DNA of 5,660 nucleotides from an uncultured Senegalimassilia sp. (GTDB lineage: Bacteria; Actinomycetota; Coriobacteriia; Coriobacteriales; Eggerthellaceae), in contig CALEWN010000093.1 of the NCBI GenBank assembly GCA_937925385.1, positions 1 to 5,660 of the forward strand, read 5' to 3'. Positions 1 through 5,660 of the stretch are shown in pieces (the first letter of the stretch is position 1; every line of letters begins with the position of its first letter). The position numbers and the translations under genes were made by a program. The notes beneath the pieces were generated by a model, which worked only from the letters and a program-made list of their open reading frames with translations, ran no database searches and was not told the DNA's origin.

Positions 1-34
1 GTTTGAAAACGATGATATCGCCTACGTTTGCCAT
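1..34 (-). CDS. 5' end of a minus-strand gene, product unknown (truncated by window edge)
   Basis: An ATG at the right end of this segment opens a frame reading MANVGDIIVFK before the window ends. A near-perfect Shine-Dalgarno (AAGGAGGA) lies 3 bases upstream, and a good extended -10 promoter lies about 100 bases upstream on the same strand. That combination is why such a short piece is called as a real gene start. Only 11 residues are visible, so no family can be named; the run is hydrophobic-leaning and shows no signal peptide. The gene is divergent from the membrane-protein gene to its right. Confidence refers to there being a translated gene start here, not to any function. Confidence 0.72.
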   Translation of the reverse strand, partial: MANVGDIIVFK

Positions 35-37
35 GAA

Positions 38-45
38 TCCTCCTT
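38..45 (-). promoter_or_regulatory. Strong Shine-Dalgarno of the truncated left gene
   Basis: The minus strand reads AAGGAGGA followed by TTC and then ATG. This is almost the full complement of the 16S rRNA 3' end and the strongest ribosome binding site in the window. It fixes the start codon of the truncated gene and argues for efficient translation. Confidence 0.75.
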
Positions 46-47
46 GG

Positions 48-86
48 TGCATTGCGGTGGCGGCAGGCGCGCCGCATCGAAATGCA
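48..86 (-). other. Hairpin in the 5' leader of the truncated left gene
   Basis: Bases 48-53 (TGCATT) pair with 81-86 (AATGCA), and 54-57 (GCGG) pair with 72-75 (CCGC). A 5-base bulge at 76-80 and a GC-rich loop complete the fold. In the minus-strand transcript the base of the stem ends two bases from the Shine-Dalgarno. There is no T-tract after it, so it is not an intrinsic terminator. It may influence ribosome access or mRNA stability, or be chance pairing in GC-rich DNA. No known riboswitch class was recognised. Confidence 0.3.
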
Positions 87-132
87 GGTGGAGGACTGCT
101 CGGCTGGTGCTGATTGCAAACCAACAAACACC

Positions 133-141
133 ATTATACCA
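133..141 (-). promoter_or_regulatory. Extended -10 promoter for the truncated left gene
   Basis: On the minus strand the sequence is TGGTATAAT, a perfect -10 hexamer (133-138) with the TG extension one base upstream. No good -35 is found at 16-18 bases, which an extended -10 can compensate for. Transcription would begin near base 126 and give a leader of about 90 bases before the ATG at 34. It lies in a relatively AT-rich patch of the divergent intergenic region. Confidence 0.5.
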
Positions 142-187
142 GGTCGCAATAGGAATTTAGTTCGTTGGATCGTAGTGCGGAACATGA

Positions 188-219
188 TTGAGCTTCTACG
201 GACCGGCCTTTGTTATCAT
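188..219 (+). promoter_or_regulatory. Candidate promoter for the DUF6198-type membrane-protein gene
   Basis: An extended -10, TGTTATCAT (211-219; hexamer TATCAT, five of six to consensus), lies about 130 bases before the start codon. TTGAGC (188-193) is a -35-like hexamer 20 bases from TATCAT, or 17 bases from the overlapping, weaker TGTTAT (211-216). Neither pairing is ideal. A second pair nearer the gene, TTGGCA at 289 and TAGAAT at 305, has good hexamers but only 10 bases between them, so it is unlikely to work. The call is tentative. Confidence 0.28.
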
Positions 220-350
220 CGCGGTGCGACTTGCGTGATGACAATCGAGCGGCATTTTGCCCAATCGACCCTATTTGGGTGGCGCAATTTGGCAGCCATG
301 AACGTAGAATAATGCCGCTTCTGCAAACGGTGGGCTCCTGAGCTTACCGG

Positions 351-1091
351 GTGAACCGAAAGGCGTTCTCGATTATGACGATTATGAGCCGCAATAGCGC
401 TTCTTTTCTTGTTCGTAGGTGGATATCGTACTGCATCGGCTTGTTCCTCGTTGCGCTTGCTATCGCCTGTTCGGTGAAATCAGAACTCGGAATCTCGCCG
501 GCTTCCTCAATGGCATATGTTGCTGGTCTTGCGAACGGGTGGTCGATGGGCACCTGGACCGCTATCTTTTACACGTCGTTCGTGGTGTTGCAGATGGTGT
601 TGAAAGGTCGCGCATTCGAGCCGAAGAACTTGCTGCAGGTTCCGGTTTCCATGGCCTTCGGTATTGTGGTCGATTTTGCCAACTACCTGTTCTCATTCGT
701 CCCTGATCCAATGTGCTATGGCGCACAGCTGGGCTATTTGGCGCTAAGCTTGATCATCATGGGTTTTGGGTATGTATACTACCTGCCGCCCGATATCATC
801 GCACTGCCAAGCGAGGGCGTTATGCAGGGCATAAGTTACCGGTTTGGGTTGAAGAACTCCACGGCGAAGCTCATTTGGGACCCTTTGTGTGTAATCGCCA
901 CGTTCGTAATTTCGCTGAGCTGTCTGGGCGGGATTGTTGGTATTCGCGAAGGCACCATTGTGGCCGCATTCGGCAATGGGCTTGCAATGAAGGTGTTCAT
1001 GAAGCTGTTCAAGGAAAAGTTGTCCGATCCTCTGCTGGGCGTGAAAAGCGACGTCGGCGTTCCGTGCGGCTCGCAGAGCCAATTGGGGTAG
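351..1091 (+). CDS. YczE/YyaS/YitT-like (DUF6198-type) integral membrane protein
   Basis: This 246-residue polytopic membrane protein belongs, by recalled similarity, to the YczE/YyaS/YitT-like group (COG2364, DUF6198 type); its substrate and role are not established. After a short basic N-terminus, hydrophobic segments lie at about 24-43, 67-84, 94-114, 125-146, 174-197 and, more weakly, 201-217. Family-like signatures are SELGISPASSMAYV (44-57), the LLQVPVS...FGIVVDF stretch (94-109), LPSEGVMQGIS (152-162) and GIREGTIVAA (197-206). The last 17 residues are polar and do not look conserved. The start is uncertain. GTG at 351 has only a minimal GAG 8 bases upstream. ATG at 375 has AAAGG 11 bases upstream and would drop eight residues without touching the first membrane segment. 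GC content is visibly lower than in mfd. The gene stands alone: its left neighbour is divergent and nth is convergent. Confidence 0.85.
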   Translation: MNRKAFSIMTIMSRNSASFLVRRWISYCIGLFLVALAIACSVKSELGISPASSMAYVAGLANGWSMGTWTAIFYTSFVVLQMVLKGRAFEPKNLLQVPVSMAFGIVVDFANYLFSFVPDPMCYGAQLGYLALSLIIMGFGYVYYLPPDIIALPSEGVMQGISYRFGLKNSTAKLIWDPLCVIATFVISLSCLGGIVGIREGTIVAAFGNGLAMKVFMKLFKEKLSDPLLGVKSDVGVPCGSQSQLG

Positions 1092-1140
1092 AGGTTTCGC
1101 TTCTCGGTGTTTTGGTTTTGTCAGCGAATTTCAATCGGGT

Positions 1141-1171
1141 GCTGCCGTACGTAGCATTGCGGCAGTGTTTT
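1141..1171 (+). terminator. Possible intrinsic terminator 1 after the membrane-protein gene
   Basis: GCTGCCG (1141-1147) pairs with CGGCAGT (1160-1166), with a G-T pair at the outer end. A few weaker inner pairs and an 8-12 base loop complete the stem. The hairpin is followed by GTTTTA. It sits about 50 bases past the stop codon of the upstream plus-strand gene. The stem is short and the T-tract has only four T, so strength is probably modest. Confidence 0.4.
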
Positions 1172-1212
1172 AGGGATTGCTTGCATGTGCTGTTGCGCAC
1201 CGCTTATAGGGC

Positions 1213-1249
1213 ATGGCTCCCGCTTCATGTTTGAAGCAGGAGCCATTTT
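1213..1249 (+). terminator. Intrinsic terminator 2 between the convergent genes
   Basis: A long inverted repeat is visible. ATGGCTCC (1213-1220) pairs with GGAGCCAT (1239-1246), and GCTTCA (1222-1227) pairs with TGAAGC (1232-1237). There is one C-A mismatch and a TGTT loop. The stem has 14 pairs and is followed by TTTTA on the plus strand, so it best serves the membrane-protein gene. On the minus strand, read from nth, the same hairpin is followed by GCCCTATA without a T-tract. It could still protect the nth mRNA 3' end, but it is not a canonical terminator in that direction. Confidence 0.62.
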
Positions 1250-1303
1250 AGCTTGACCTTCGAAATGTGGTGCTGCCACCTTGCGTAACATTGCTGCAGG
1301 GCA

Positions 1304-1966
1304 TTATTTTTTGCCGGCGGAAGGGCAGAGATCGGAAAGAAAGCACTCTTCGCATTTCGGCCGGCGTGCGATGCACGTTTGACGGCCGAACAGTACCCAC
1401 TGGTGATTGATGGGCCCCCAATATTGCTTCGGGTAGAGTTTTAGCAGGGCGTCCTCGCTCTTCTGAGGCGTATCTGCGGAGGGTCCCACAAGCTTCAGCT
1501 TGTGTGCGATACGGAACACGTGGGTATCCACTGCGATGCCCTCGACGATGCCGAAAGCTTCATTGAGCACCACGTTGGCGGTTTTGCGTCCAACCCCGGG
1601 CAGCTTTTGAATCAACGCCATATCTTGCGGGATTTCGCCTCCGAAATCGCTGATCACCATTCGAGCGCATTTGATGCAGTTCGCGGCTTTCGCATGGTGG
1701 AAGCCGATGGTGCGGATGATCTCCTCGACTTCGTTCACGTCGGCATGAGCTAGAGCTTCCGGCGTTGGATAACGTTCCCATAATGCAGGCGTGACCTTGT
1801 TCACTCCTTTGTCGGTGGTTTGCGCCGACAGCAACACCGCTATAGTCAATTTGAAAGGGTCGCCCCAATAATGCAGCGCGCACTCTGCGGCTGGAAAGTG
1901 CTCGTCCATTCTTTGGGCGATGGCTATCGCGCGTTCCCTTTTATCCTTCATCAACTCGCGCGGCAT
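1304..1966 (-). CDS. nth: Endonuclease III (DNA glycosylase / AP lyase)
   Basis: This cytoplasmic base-excision-repair enzyme removes oxidised pyrimidines and cleaves the resulting abasic site by beta-elimination. From the chosen ATG it has 220 residues, close to the 211 of the E. coli enzyme. Visible hallmarks are LLSAQTTD (45-52), the helix-hairpin-helix LPGVGRKTA (122-130) with catalytic Lys128, and VDTHV (146-150) with catalytic Asp147. The C-terminal 4Fe-4S loop has the spacing C-x6-C-x2-C-x5-C, at Cys198, 205, 208 and 214. All key residues are present, so the enzyme should be active. The ATG at 1966 is preferred because AAGGA lies 6 bases upstream of it. A TTG 27 bases further upstream would add nine residues but has no ribosome binding site. 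The gene converges on the membrane-protein gene and is divergent from mfd. Confidence 0.96.
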   Translation of the reverse strand: MPRELMKDKRERAIAIAQRMDEHFPAAECALHYWGDPFKLTIAVLLSAQTTDKGVNKVTPALWERYPTPEALAHADVNEVEEIIRTIGFHHAKAANCIKCARMVISDFGGEIPQDMALIQKLPGVGRKTANVVLNEAFGIVEGIAVDTHVFRIAHKLKLVGPSADTPQKSEDALLKLYPKQYWGPINHQWVLFGRQTCIARRPKCEECFLSDLCPSAGKK

Positions 1967-1972
1967 GGGCGA

Positions 1973-1977
1973 TCCTT
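1973..1977 (-). promoter_or_regulatory. Shine-Dalgarno that sets the nth start
   Basis: The minus strand reads AAGGA, then six bases, then ATG at 1964-1966. The spacing is ideal and favours this ATG over the in-frame TTG at 1993 and the ATG at 1951. Confidence 0.65.
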
Positions 1978-2003
1978 CCGGTTCTCGGTTCAATCTAAAC
2001 AGC

Positions 2004-2009
2004 AGTATA
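2004..2009 (-). promoter_or_regulatory. Candidate -10 box for nth
   Basis: The minus strand reads TATACT, five of six to the -10 consensus, inside an AT-rich patch. It would start transcription near base 1997, about 30 bases before the nth ATG. No convincing -35 hexamer is seen at 16-18 bases upstream and there is no TG extension, so the call is tentative. If the small peptide frame at 2054-2206 is real, nth could instead be cotranscribed with it. Confidence 0.35.
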
Positions 2010-2053
2010 TCGAAAGATGTTGTACACGGCTTTTCGGCAGAAAAATCGTTATG

Positions 2054-2206
2054 TTATCTGGACACATAAAGAACACCGAAGCACAATGGAAATACATAGG
2101 AAAATCCGAACAAGACCAGGTAAATCAAGAAAATGATAAGCAGTTCGCCTGATGTTGAGAATCGCTTGCTCAAGTGCCGTGCGCTGCGTCTGAACGTTTC
2201 TGACAT
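2054..2206 (-). CDS. Possible 50-residue single-pass membrane peptide, unknown function
   Basis: An ATG frame encodes a short peptide with a basic, hydrophilic N-terminus (MSETFRRSARHLSKRF) and then one strongly hydrophobic segment at about residues 22-47. The segment contains LLIIFLIYLVLFGF, and the peptide ends VLYVSR before TAA. The layout suits a single-pass inner-membrane peptide with its positive end inside. GGTGGGG lies 3 bases before the ATG and could act as a weak Shine-Dalgarno. The frame continues open upstream to an ATG at 2338, but the extra 44 residues look random and lack a ribosome binding site. It points the same way as nth and ends about 90 bases before it. No family is recognised. 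The frame is AT-rich compared with its neighbours, which could also mean it is non-coding DNA that happens to read as hydrophobic. Confidence 0.3.
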   Translation of the reverse strand: MSETFRRSARHLSKRFSTSGELLIIFLIYLVLFGFSYVFPLCFGVLYVSR

Positions 2207-2231
2207 CGCCCCACCACGCCTCAACGTTTCT
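2193..2231. repeat. 9-bp direct repeat AACGTTTCT, 30 bp apart
   Basis: AACGTTTCT occurs at 2193-2201 and again at 2223-2231, exactly 30 bases apart, about three helical turns. Each copy contains the self-complementary core AACGTT. Such same-face spacing can mark a pair of regulator sites. The copies also lie in frame with the possible small peptide and its upstream extension, where they encode Glu-Thr-Phe and Glu-Thr-Leu. Chance is a serious alternative for a 9-base repeat. Confidence 0.3.
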
Positions 2232-2323
2232 TTCACGAGACGGTAGTACGGTGAAATACACGAACAAATGTTGCTGTTTGCGTGTTGCTTGCTGTCGGCT
2301 TGTCGAGCCGCCACGAAGGTGCG

Positions 2324-2332
2324 TGATACACT
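2324..2332 (+). promoter_or_regulatory. Candidate extended -10 promoter for mfd
   Basis: TGATACACT gives a TG-extended -10 with hexamer TACACT (four of six). TTGTCG at 2300 is -35-like but 21 bases away, which is too far to be convincing. Transcription would begin near 2339 and give a leader of about 100 bases. A small inverted repeat, CGGCT-TGTCG-AGCCG, lies just upstream at 2296-2310 and overlaps the would-be -35. This is a weak call made because mfd needs a promoter in this interval: nothing plus-strand lies upstream for more than 1 kb. Confidence 0.25.
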
Positions 2333-2425
2333 TTTCATCCTGAAAACGTGCGCGGCTTACACGAAGGAAAGCTGCGCAAGCAAGCCTGTATGCGTACGGC
2401 CGCATCCGGCTTGGCCGATGGTGAT

Positions 2426-2431
2426 GGGGGA
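2426..2431 (+). promoter_or_regulatory. Purine-rich ribosome binding site favouring the mfd start at 2441
   Basis: GGGGGA lies 9 bases before the ATG at 2441 and directly abuts an in-frame ATG at 2432, which it could not serve. It is a degenerate Shine-Dalgarno. Two stems just upstream, GCCG/CGGC at 2399-2410 and CGGCC/GGCCG at 2397-2417, are mutually exclusive and leave the site itself unpaired. Confidence 0.45.
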
Positions 2432-2440
2432 ATGCAACGT

Positions 2441-5400
2441 ATGCTTATCGATTCTCTGCGCTTCGCGCTCGAGCGCTCGGAATGCTTGGATGGATTCTGG
2501 TCCAATCTCGATGCCGGCGACGATGGCACGTTGGGCATCGCGAACAGCGCGCGCCCGTTCATGGCCGCCGCGCGATTCTCGCATAAGCCGCAGACCACGC
2601 TTGCGGTGGTGGCGGGCGAGGATGCGGCGGTGTCGTTCGCTCGCAGCTTGTCCGCCTATCTGGGCGAGGACAAGGTGCTGCGCTTCCCCGAGCGCGCCGA
2701 CCTGCCATTCGATAAGAAGCCTGCTGATCTTGCCACCATCGCCCGACGAATGGAGGCTGCGCACGCGCTGCAGATCGGCCGTCAGGTGGTCGTGGTGGCA
2801 AGCGCGCGAGCGCTGCTGCGCACGCTGCCGCCGGTCAATGCCAACGCCTCTGCGCCGTTGACCTTCGCCTGCGGAGCGGAGCTCGCTGACATGCCAGGCG
2901 CGCAAGCGGCGGGCATCCAGGATTTCGACGACCTTATCCATGCGTTGGAGTCGCGCGGGTTCTCCAATACCGGCGAGCTTGACGGCCCAGGAACTTTTTG
3001 CACGCGCGGCGGTACCGTGGACGTGTATCCGGGAAACCTGAGCTTTCCCGTCCGCCTCGACTTCTTCGGCGATGAGCTTGACGAGATCCGCCGCATCGTG
3101 CCCTCCACGGGTCAGACCATCTCCAGCCTGCAAAGCGTGGAAATCTATCCTGTCGTGGAGTTCTCCTGCAGCAAATCGGGCTTGGCGCGTGCGCGCAAGA
3201 AGCTTGCGGCGCAGGCGGGCACCAACCCTGCGCTTCGAAGCGTTTCCGAGCATTTGGAGAACGCCGAGGGCGGTTTGCGCTTCGAGGGAAGCGACGTGCT
3301 GCTGCCGTACCTCTACGACAAGCCGGTCACGCTTGGCGCGTATCTGCGTCGCGATGCGCTGTCGGTGCTCATCGAGCCGCGAAGCCTGTTCGATGACATG
3401 ATGCATGCCAGTGAAGAGCTGGAAGCGAAGGCCAAGGGCACCAACATCGCCCTTGAGGGCCTGTTCTGCCCGGCTCCGCAGGTCAGCTTCGGCGAGTGCC
3501 AGCGTGCAACGTACGTGTCCATCATGCGCGTGGGCGGCAACGTTGACGTGGAGCTGCCGGTGAAACGCGTCGAGGCGGCGGGGCATCCCGATAAGCTGTT
3601 CGGTCGTTTGCGCACGCTCGTCGACGATGGCTACACGGTGGTGTTCAGCGCCCCGAACCGTCGAAGCCGCGCCGATATGATGCTCGCCTTCGTCGATCAC
3701 GGCCTTCCCATCCAGGAATGGCTCGATGCCGAGGAAAACCCCGATGATTTGGACGGGCAGAAGAAGCGCCGCCTGCGCCGCGGGGTGGTTAACGTCGTCG
3801 ACGTGGACATCCCCCTGGGCATGATCATCCCGAAGGCGAAGCTCGGCATGGTCAGCGTGTCCGACACTCAAGGGGCCTCCACCGCACGTCCTAGCCGCCA
3901 TATCGACATCACCGAGATCACGTTCCCGTACAAGCCGGGCGATTACGTGGTGCACGCGCAGCACGGCATCGCGCACTTCAAAGAGCTGGTGCGCCGCGAG
4001 ATCGATGGCACGGCGCGAGACTATCTTCTGCTGGAATATGCCGAGGGGGACAAGCTGTTCGTCCCGGTCGAGCAGCTCGACCGTGTCACGCGCTATGTCG
4101 GACCTGAGGGGTCCACGCCGCGATGCACCCGCCTGAACACGGCCGATTGGTCGCGCGCCATGAAGAAGGCCAGCGCCGCCACCAAAAAGCTCGCGTTCGA
4201 CCTGGTGGACGTGTACGCGCGCCGCGCAAGCGCGCAAGGCTACGCCTTCGGTCCCGACACGCCGGCGCAGATCGAGATGGAGGAAGCGTTCCCTTATAGG
4301 GAAACGCCCGATCAGTTGGCCGCCATCGCCGATGTGAAGGCCGACATGCGCAGCGCGAAGCCCATGGACCGCCTGGTATGCGGCGACGTCGGCTTCGGGA
4401 AAACCGAGGTGGCGCTGCGCGCGGCCTTCGCCGCAACGCAGGATCGCAAGCAAGTCATGGTGCTGTGCCCGACCACCATCTTGGCGCAGCAGCATTTCAC
4501 GAACTTCAAGGACCGCTTCGCCCCGTTCGGCGTGACCGTCGAGGTGCTCAGCCGTTTTCGCACGCCCCAGCAGCAGGCCGCGGCGCTCAAGGGCTTCGCG
4601 GATGGAAGCGTGGATGTGCTCGTAGGCACGCACCGGCTGCTGTCGCGCGATGTGAACCCCCACGACCTGGGCCTGGTAATCATCGACGAGGAGCAGCGCT
4701 TCGGCGTGGGCCATAAGGAGCAGATGAAGAACCTGCGCGAGAGCATCGACGTGCTCACGCTTTCGGCCACGCCCATCCCGCGCACTATGCAGATGTCGTT
4801 GTCGGGCGTGCGCGACATGAGCCTTATCCTCACGCCTCCCGATGATCGCCGCCCCGTCGAGGTGCACGTAGGCGAATGGGACCCCGACGTGGTCAGCGCC
4901 GCCATCAGGCGCGAGCTCGCCCGAGGAGGGCAGGTCTACTACGTCTCCAACCGCGTCCGGTCCATCGAGGAGGCGGTGCGCCGCGTGCAGACGGCAGCCG
5001 GCGAGGCGCGCGTGGGCGTGGCGCACGGGCAAATGGACAAGGACGCGTTGGAGAAGGTGATGGAGGAGTTTTCCGCTGGACAGCTCGATGTGCTGGTGGC
5101 AACCACCATCATCGAGTCCGGCATCGACAACCCGCACACGAACACGCTCATCATCGAGGATTCGCAGCGTTTGGGCCTGGCTCAGATGTACCAGCTGAAG
5201 GGTCGCGTGGGCCGTGGATCCACGCAGGCGTACGCGTTCTTCATGTTCCCCGAGCACGTCAACCTCACCGAGGAGGCGCAGGCGCGCCTCACGGCGTTGG
5301 ACGAGCATACCGACCTGGGAAGCGGCATGCGTATCGCCATGCGCGACCTTGAGATCCGCGGCGCCGGCAGCCTGATGGGCGCCGAGCAGTCGGGCAACAT

Positions 5401-5660
5401 GTCGGCGGTCGGCTTCGACCTGTTCGCGCAGATGCTCGGCGCGGCCGTGAACGCCACGCGCGAGGGCGACCTGAAGGCCGCCGAGGGCCTGCCGCCGGCG
5501 CTATCCGATATCACGGTGAACCTGCCGGGGCGTACGTACCTATCCGAGGAATACGTGCCCGAGGCCGACGAGCGCGTGCTGTGGTATCGCAAGATCGCCA
5601 GCGCCGCAACGGTGGGCGCGGTGGAGGACAACTACAACGACTTGGCGAGCAAACGTCCCG
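2441..5660 (+). CDS. mfd: Transcription-repair coupling factor Mfd (3' end cut by window)
   Basis: This cytoplasmic ATP-driven DNA translocase pushes RNA polymerase off lesions and recruits UvrA for nucleotide excision repair. There are 1073 codons before the edge. Full-length proteins usually have about 1150-1190, so only the end of the C-terminal domain is missing. Domains in order: a UvrB-like N-terminal module with a degenerate nucleotide site (VVAGEDAAVSF near 55) and CTRGGTVDVYPG (187-198); the RNA-polymerase-interacting CarD-like domain near 490-560, including GDYVVHAQHGIAHF (500-513); and the RecG-like helicase core. Core motifs are Walker A GDVGFGKTE (648-656, Lys654), VGTHRLL (728-734), DEEQ (749-752), LSATPIPRT (774-782), TTIIESGIDN (888-897) and QLKGRVGRG (918-926). 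The translocation (TRG) motif follows at RIAMRDLEIRGAG (964-976), then the start of the C-terminal TRCF domain. All motor residues look intact. The ATG at 2441 is chosen for its GGGGGA at 9 bases and its family-like start MLIDSLRFALE. In-frame ATGs at 2432 and 2390 are less well placed. Confidence 0.97.
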   Translation, partial: MLIDSLRFALERSECLDGFWSNLDAGDDGTLGIANSARPFMAAARFSHKPQTTLAVVAGEDAAVSFARSLSAYLGEDKVLRFPERADLPFDKKPADLATIARRMEAAHALQIGRQVVVVASARALLRTLPPVNANASAPLTFACGAELADMPGAQAAGIQDFDDLIHALESRGFSNTGELDGPGTFCTRGGTVDVYPGNLSFPVRLDFFGDELDEIRRIVPSTGQTISSLQSVEIYPVVEFSCSKSGLARARKKLAAQAGTNPALRSVSEHLENAEGGLRFEGSDVLLPYLYDKPVTLGAYLRRDALSVLIEPRSLFDDMMHASEELEAKAKGTNIALEGLFCPAPQVSFGECQRATYVSIMRVGGNVDVELPVKRVEAAGHPDKLFGRLRTLVDDGYTVVFSAPNRRSRADMMLAFVDHGLPIQEWLDAEENPDDLDGQKKRRLRRGVVNVVDVDIPLGMIIPKAKLGMVSVSDTQGASTARPSRHIDITEITFPYKPGDYVVHAQHGIAHFKELVRREIDGTARDYLLLEYAEGDKLFVPVEQLDRVTRYVGPEGSTPRCTRLNTADWSRAMKKASAATKKLAFDLVDVYARRASAQGYAFGPDTPAQIEMEEAFPYRETPDQLAAIADVKADMRSAKPMDRLVCGDVGFGKTEVALRAAFAATQDRKQVMVLCPTTILAQQHFTNFKDRFAPFGVTVEVLSRFRTPQQQAAALKGFADGSVDVLVGTHRLLSRDVNPHDLGLVIIDEEQRFGVGHKEQMKNLRESIDVLTLSATPIPRTMQMSLSGVRDMSLILTPPDDRRPVEVHVGEWDPDVVSAAIRRELARGGQVYYVSNRVRSIEEAVRRVQTAAGEARVGVAHGQMDKDALEKVMEEFSAGQLDVLVATTIIESGIDNPHTNTLIIEDSQRLGLAQMYQLKGRVGRGSTQAYAFFMFPEHVNLTEEAQARLTALDEHTDLGSGMRIAMRDLEIRGAGSLMGAEQSGNMSAVGFDLFAQMLGAAVNATREGDLKAAEGLPPALSDITVNLPGRTYLSEEYVPEADERVLWYRKIASAATVGAVEDNYNDLASKRP

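Larger units (their letters stand above)
35..350. other. Divergent intergenic region without a convincing gene
   Basis: This stretch separates the truncated left gene from the membrane-protein gene. It contains the Shine-Dalgarno, leader hairpin and extended -10 of the left gene, and a weaker candidate promoter for the right gene. An 86-codon plus-strand frame crosses it. That frame starts with TTG, lacks a ribosome binding site and has no recognisable protein character, so it is not called. I see no tRNA, no terminator and no clear operator palindrome. Confidence 0.6.

Noticed and set aside
289..310. TTGGCA and TAGAAT hexamers close to the membrane-protein gene
   Set aside because: Each is five of six to consensus, but only 10 bases separate them, too short for a normal sigma-70-type promoter.
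52..312. An 86-codon plus-strand frame in the left intergenic region
   Set aside because: It starts with TTG without a Shine-Dalgarno, overlaps the promoter and leader of the divergent gene, and its translation has no recognisable protein character.
301..374. Possible riboswitch just upstream of the membrane-protein gene
   Set aside because: The CCGAAAGG-like stretch resembles loop sequences of some riboswitches, but it lies at or inside the start of the coding region and no full consensus of any known class could be matched.
713..1234. A 173-codon plus-strand frame overlapping the membrane-protein gene
   Set aside because: It is an out-of-frame reading of the conserved membrane-protein gene, and its tail runs through the terminator hairpin.
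1967..1993. Nine-residue upstream extension of nth from a TTG codon
   Set aside because: No ribosome binding site precedes the TTG. The downstream ATG has AAGGA at ideal spacing and gives a length closer to the family's.
2049..2405. A 118-codon minus-strand frame across the nth-mfd interval
   Set aside because: It overlaps the 50-residue hydrophobic frame in another register and runs into the mfd leader. It lacks a ribosome site and has no coherent domain or membrane pattern.
2357..5308. A 983-codon open frame on the minus strand, antisense to mfd
   Set aside because: It lies wholly opposite a well-conserved mfd. Its translation is rich in His, Arg, Ala and Leu, as expected when GC-rich codons are read in reverse. 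No protein family is recognisable and no ribosome site supports it.

Overview
The window looks like chromosomal DNA of a moderately GC-rich actinobacterium of the class Coriobacteriia, most likely a gut Eggerthellaceae relative. This rests on recalled sequence style, not a search: the Mfd protein has the RNA-polymerase-binding segment and linker wording I associate with that class. Lineage confidence is moderate at class level and low below it. Hand-counted 60-base samples give about 62% GC in mfd, about 52% in the membrane-protein gene and about 35% just upstream of nth.

Layout, left to right. (1) The first 34 bases are the start of a minus-strand gene running off the left edge, with a near-perfect Shine-Dalgarno. 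(2) About 315 bases of divergent non-coding DNA follow. They hold a good extended -10 promoter and a leader hairpin for the left gene, and a weaker promoter candidate for the gene on the right. (3) A plus-strand gene encodes a polytopic membrane protein of the YczE/YyaS/YitT-like (DUF6198-type) family. Two hairpins with short T-tracts follow it. (4) A convergent minus-strand gene, nth, encodes endonuclease III with all catalytic and iron-sulfur residues. (5) About 475 bases of lower-GC DNA separate nth from mfd. They hold the nth promoter candidate, a possible 50-residue single-pass membrane peptide on the minus strand, and the mfd leader. (6) mfd on the plus strand encodes the transcription-repair coupling factor. 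It is intact for 1073 codons and is cut by the right edge inside its C-terminal domain.

The functional theme of the right two thirds is DNA repair. Nth removes oxidised pyrimidines in base excision repair. Mfd clears RNA polymerase stalled at lesions and recruits nucleotide excision repair. They are divergently transcribed from one intergenic region, so they are not one operon, but they could share control there. The membrane protein and the truncated left gene have no visible link to repair.

I looked for an undescribed system and did not find convincing evidence of one. There is no CRISPR array, insertion sequence, integrase, tRNA or rRNA. The least explained pieces are the possible small membrane peptide between nth and mfd and the structured leader of the truncated left gene.
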